Shown: piece by piece, positions 5,782 to 6,136 of the stretch | Layout: the number at the start of each line of letters is the position of its first letter | How positions within the stretch are numbered: the first letter of the stretch is position 1 | DNA from: Nitrospirales bacterium | GTDB lineage: Bacteria > Nitrospirota > Nitrospiria > Nitrospirales > UBA8639 | NCBI GenBank assembly: GCA_021604265.1 | Contig: BQIY01000149.1 | Span: 1 to 6,136, forward strand | DNA: 6,136 nucleotides | Reading direction: 5' to 3' | Notes under the pieces: model-generated | Database searches by the model: none | What the model was told of the DNA's origin: nothing | Seen by the model: only the letters and a program-made list of their open reading frames with translations | Made by a program: the position numbers and the translations under genes

Positions 5782-6091
5782 AGAAGGATTGGTTTTAGTG
5801 AATGCCATGCACATTACAGCGAGTGTCTATATCAACGATGACGAGCCGGGGCTGATCAAAGATTATGACGAATTTTTGGAAAAACTTGCACCTCAAGGGG
5901 CATCGTACCGCCATCACGCAACAGGCGAAGATAATGGTGATGCCCATATCAAACGGCAACTCATGGGGCGGGAAGTGGTCGTTGCGATTACGAATGGTGC
6001 TTTAGACTTTGGTCCGTGGGAGCAAATCTTTTATGCAGAGTTCGATGGCCGACGGAAAAAACGTGTCTTAGTTAAAATCATTGGTGCCTAG
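5678..6091 (+). CDS. yjbQ: YjbQ family protein (UPF0047, secondary thiamine-phosphate synthase)
   Basis: The 137-residue protein matches the YjbQ family along its whole length. Clear blocks, numbered from this start, are KSFREELWF (2-10), LNITPRI (19-25), [18 protein letters not shown] (42-59), [16 protein letters not shown] (83-98) and [16 protein letters not shown] (109-124). Conserved His residues (H45, H79/H80, H90) lie in these blocks and are candidate metal or active-site residues. E. coli YjbQ has weak thiamine-phosphate synthase activity, and the true role of the family is unsettled. The start is TTG at 5678: AAGGGG at 5663-5668 sits 9 bases before it, and family members begin M-K-S-F. 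A TTG at 5660 would add six residues without homology and overlap that ribosome binding site. It is a cytoplasmic protein. No other thiamine gene is in the window. Confidence 0.93.
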   Translation: MKSFREELWFQTEERRAYLNITPRIERAVTESGIREGLVLVNAMHITASVYINDDEPGLIKDYDEFLEKLAPQGASYRHHATGEDNGDAHIKRQLMGREVVVAITNGALDFGPWEQIFYAEFDGRRKKRVLVKIIGA

Positions 6092-6097
6092 AGCACC
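6083..6097 (+). terminator. Small hairpin over the yjbQ stop codon
   Basis: GGTGC (6083-6087) pairs with GCACC (6093-6097) around a CTAGA loop that contains most of the TAG stop (6089-6091). There is no T run after it, so termination is doubtful; it may only protect the mRNA 3' end. Confidence 0.25.
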
Positions 6098-6136
6098 TGT
6101 AATCATGATCGGCGTAAGAGGACTTGAGTGTAGAAT

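Noticed and set aside
6105..6136. Possible start of a further + strand gene at the right edge
   Set aside because: ATG 6105 stays open to the edge, and a TTG at 6124 lies near AAGAGG, but only about ten codons are visible and the spacing is poor, so neither can be supported.

Overview
This window carries ordinary bacterial chromosomal genes and no sign of a phage, plasmid, insertion sequence, CRISPR array or RNA gene. Base composition is roughly balanced. Gene content (squalene/hopanoid-type enzymes HpnD and HpnE, a family 4 uracil-DNA glycosylase, a YjbQ protein) fits a Gram-negative-type, hopanoid-capable bacterium. My impression is the Nitrospirota (a Nitrospira-like organism). That is an inference from protein style and gene neighbourhood, not something the sequence proves.

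Layout, left to right. (1) 6-506, + strand: an unrecognised 166-residue protein with a Trp-rich core and an acidic, Ser-rich tail. (2) 507-730: a non-coding gap with a possible promoter. (3) 731-1375, + strand: a PlsC-type lysophospholipid acyltransferase. (4) Converging on it after only 12 bases, a minus-strand run read right to left: hpnD (4356-3472), hpnE (3475-2075) and a family 4 uracil-DNA glycosylase (2038-1388). hpnD and hpnE share a GTGA start/stop overlap, and the glycosylase follows after 36 bases, so these three are probably one transcript. (5) 4357-4624: a leader region rich in inverted repeats, with a candidate hpnD promoter. (6) 5179-4625, minus strand: a single-pass membrane protein with an extracytoplasmic bacterial SH3 domain. 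(7) 5180-5431: a divergent control region. (8) + strand from 5432: two candidate small ORFs, then yjbQ (5678-6091).

Functionally, HpnD and HpnE are two of the three enzymes that make squalene from farnesyl diphosphate by the HpnCDE route. HpnC is not in the window. PlsC makes phosphatidic acid for phospholipids, so two membrane-lipid functions sit side by side, although on opposite strands. The glycosylase is a DNA repair enzyme riding in the same transcript.

Points most worth a second look: the HpnE-like protein lacks the usual GGR(A/S) flavin motif and has AGPW where AGDW is usual; the glycosylase ends in QMDLF, a match to the beta-sliding-clamp binding pentapeptide; a 15-bp interrupted hairpin lies upstream of hpnD; and a 36-codon ORF with a strong ribosome binding site is TGATG-coupled to a signal-peptide-like ORF that runs into yjbQ. 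I found no clear evidence of a wholly new system.
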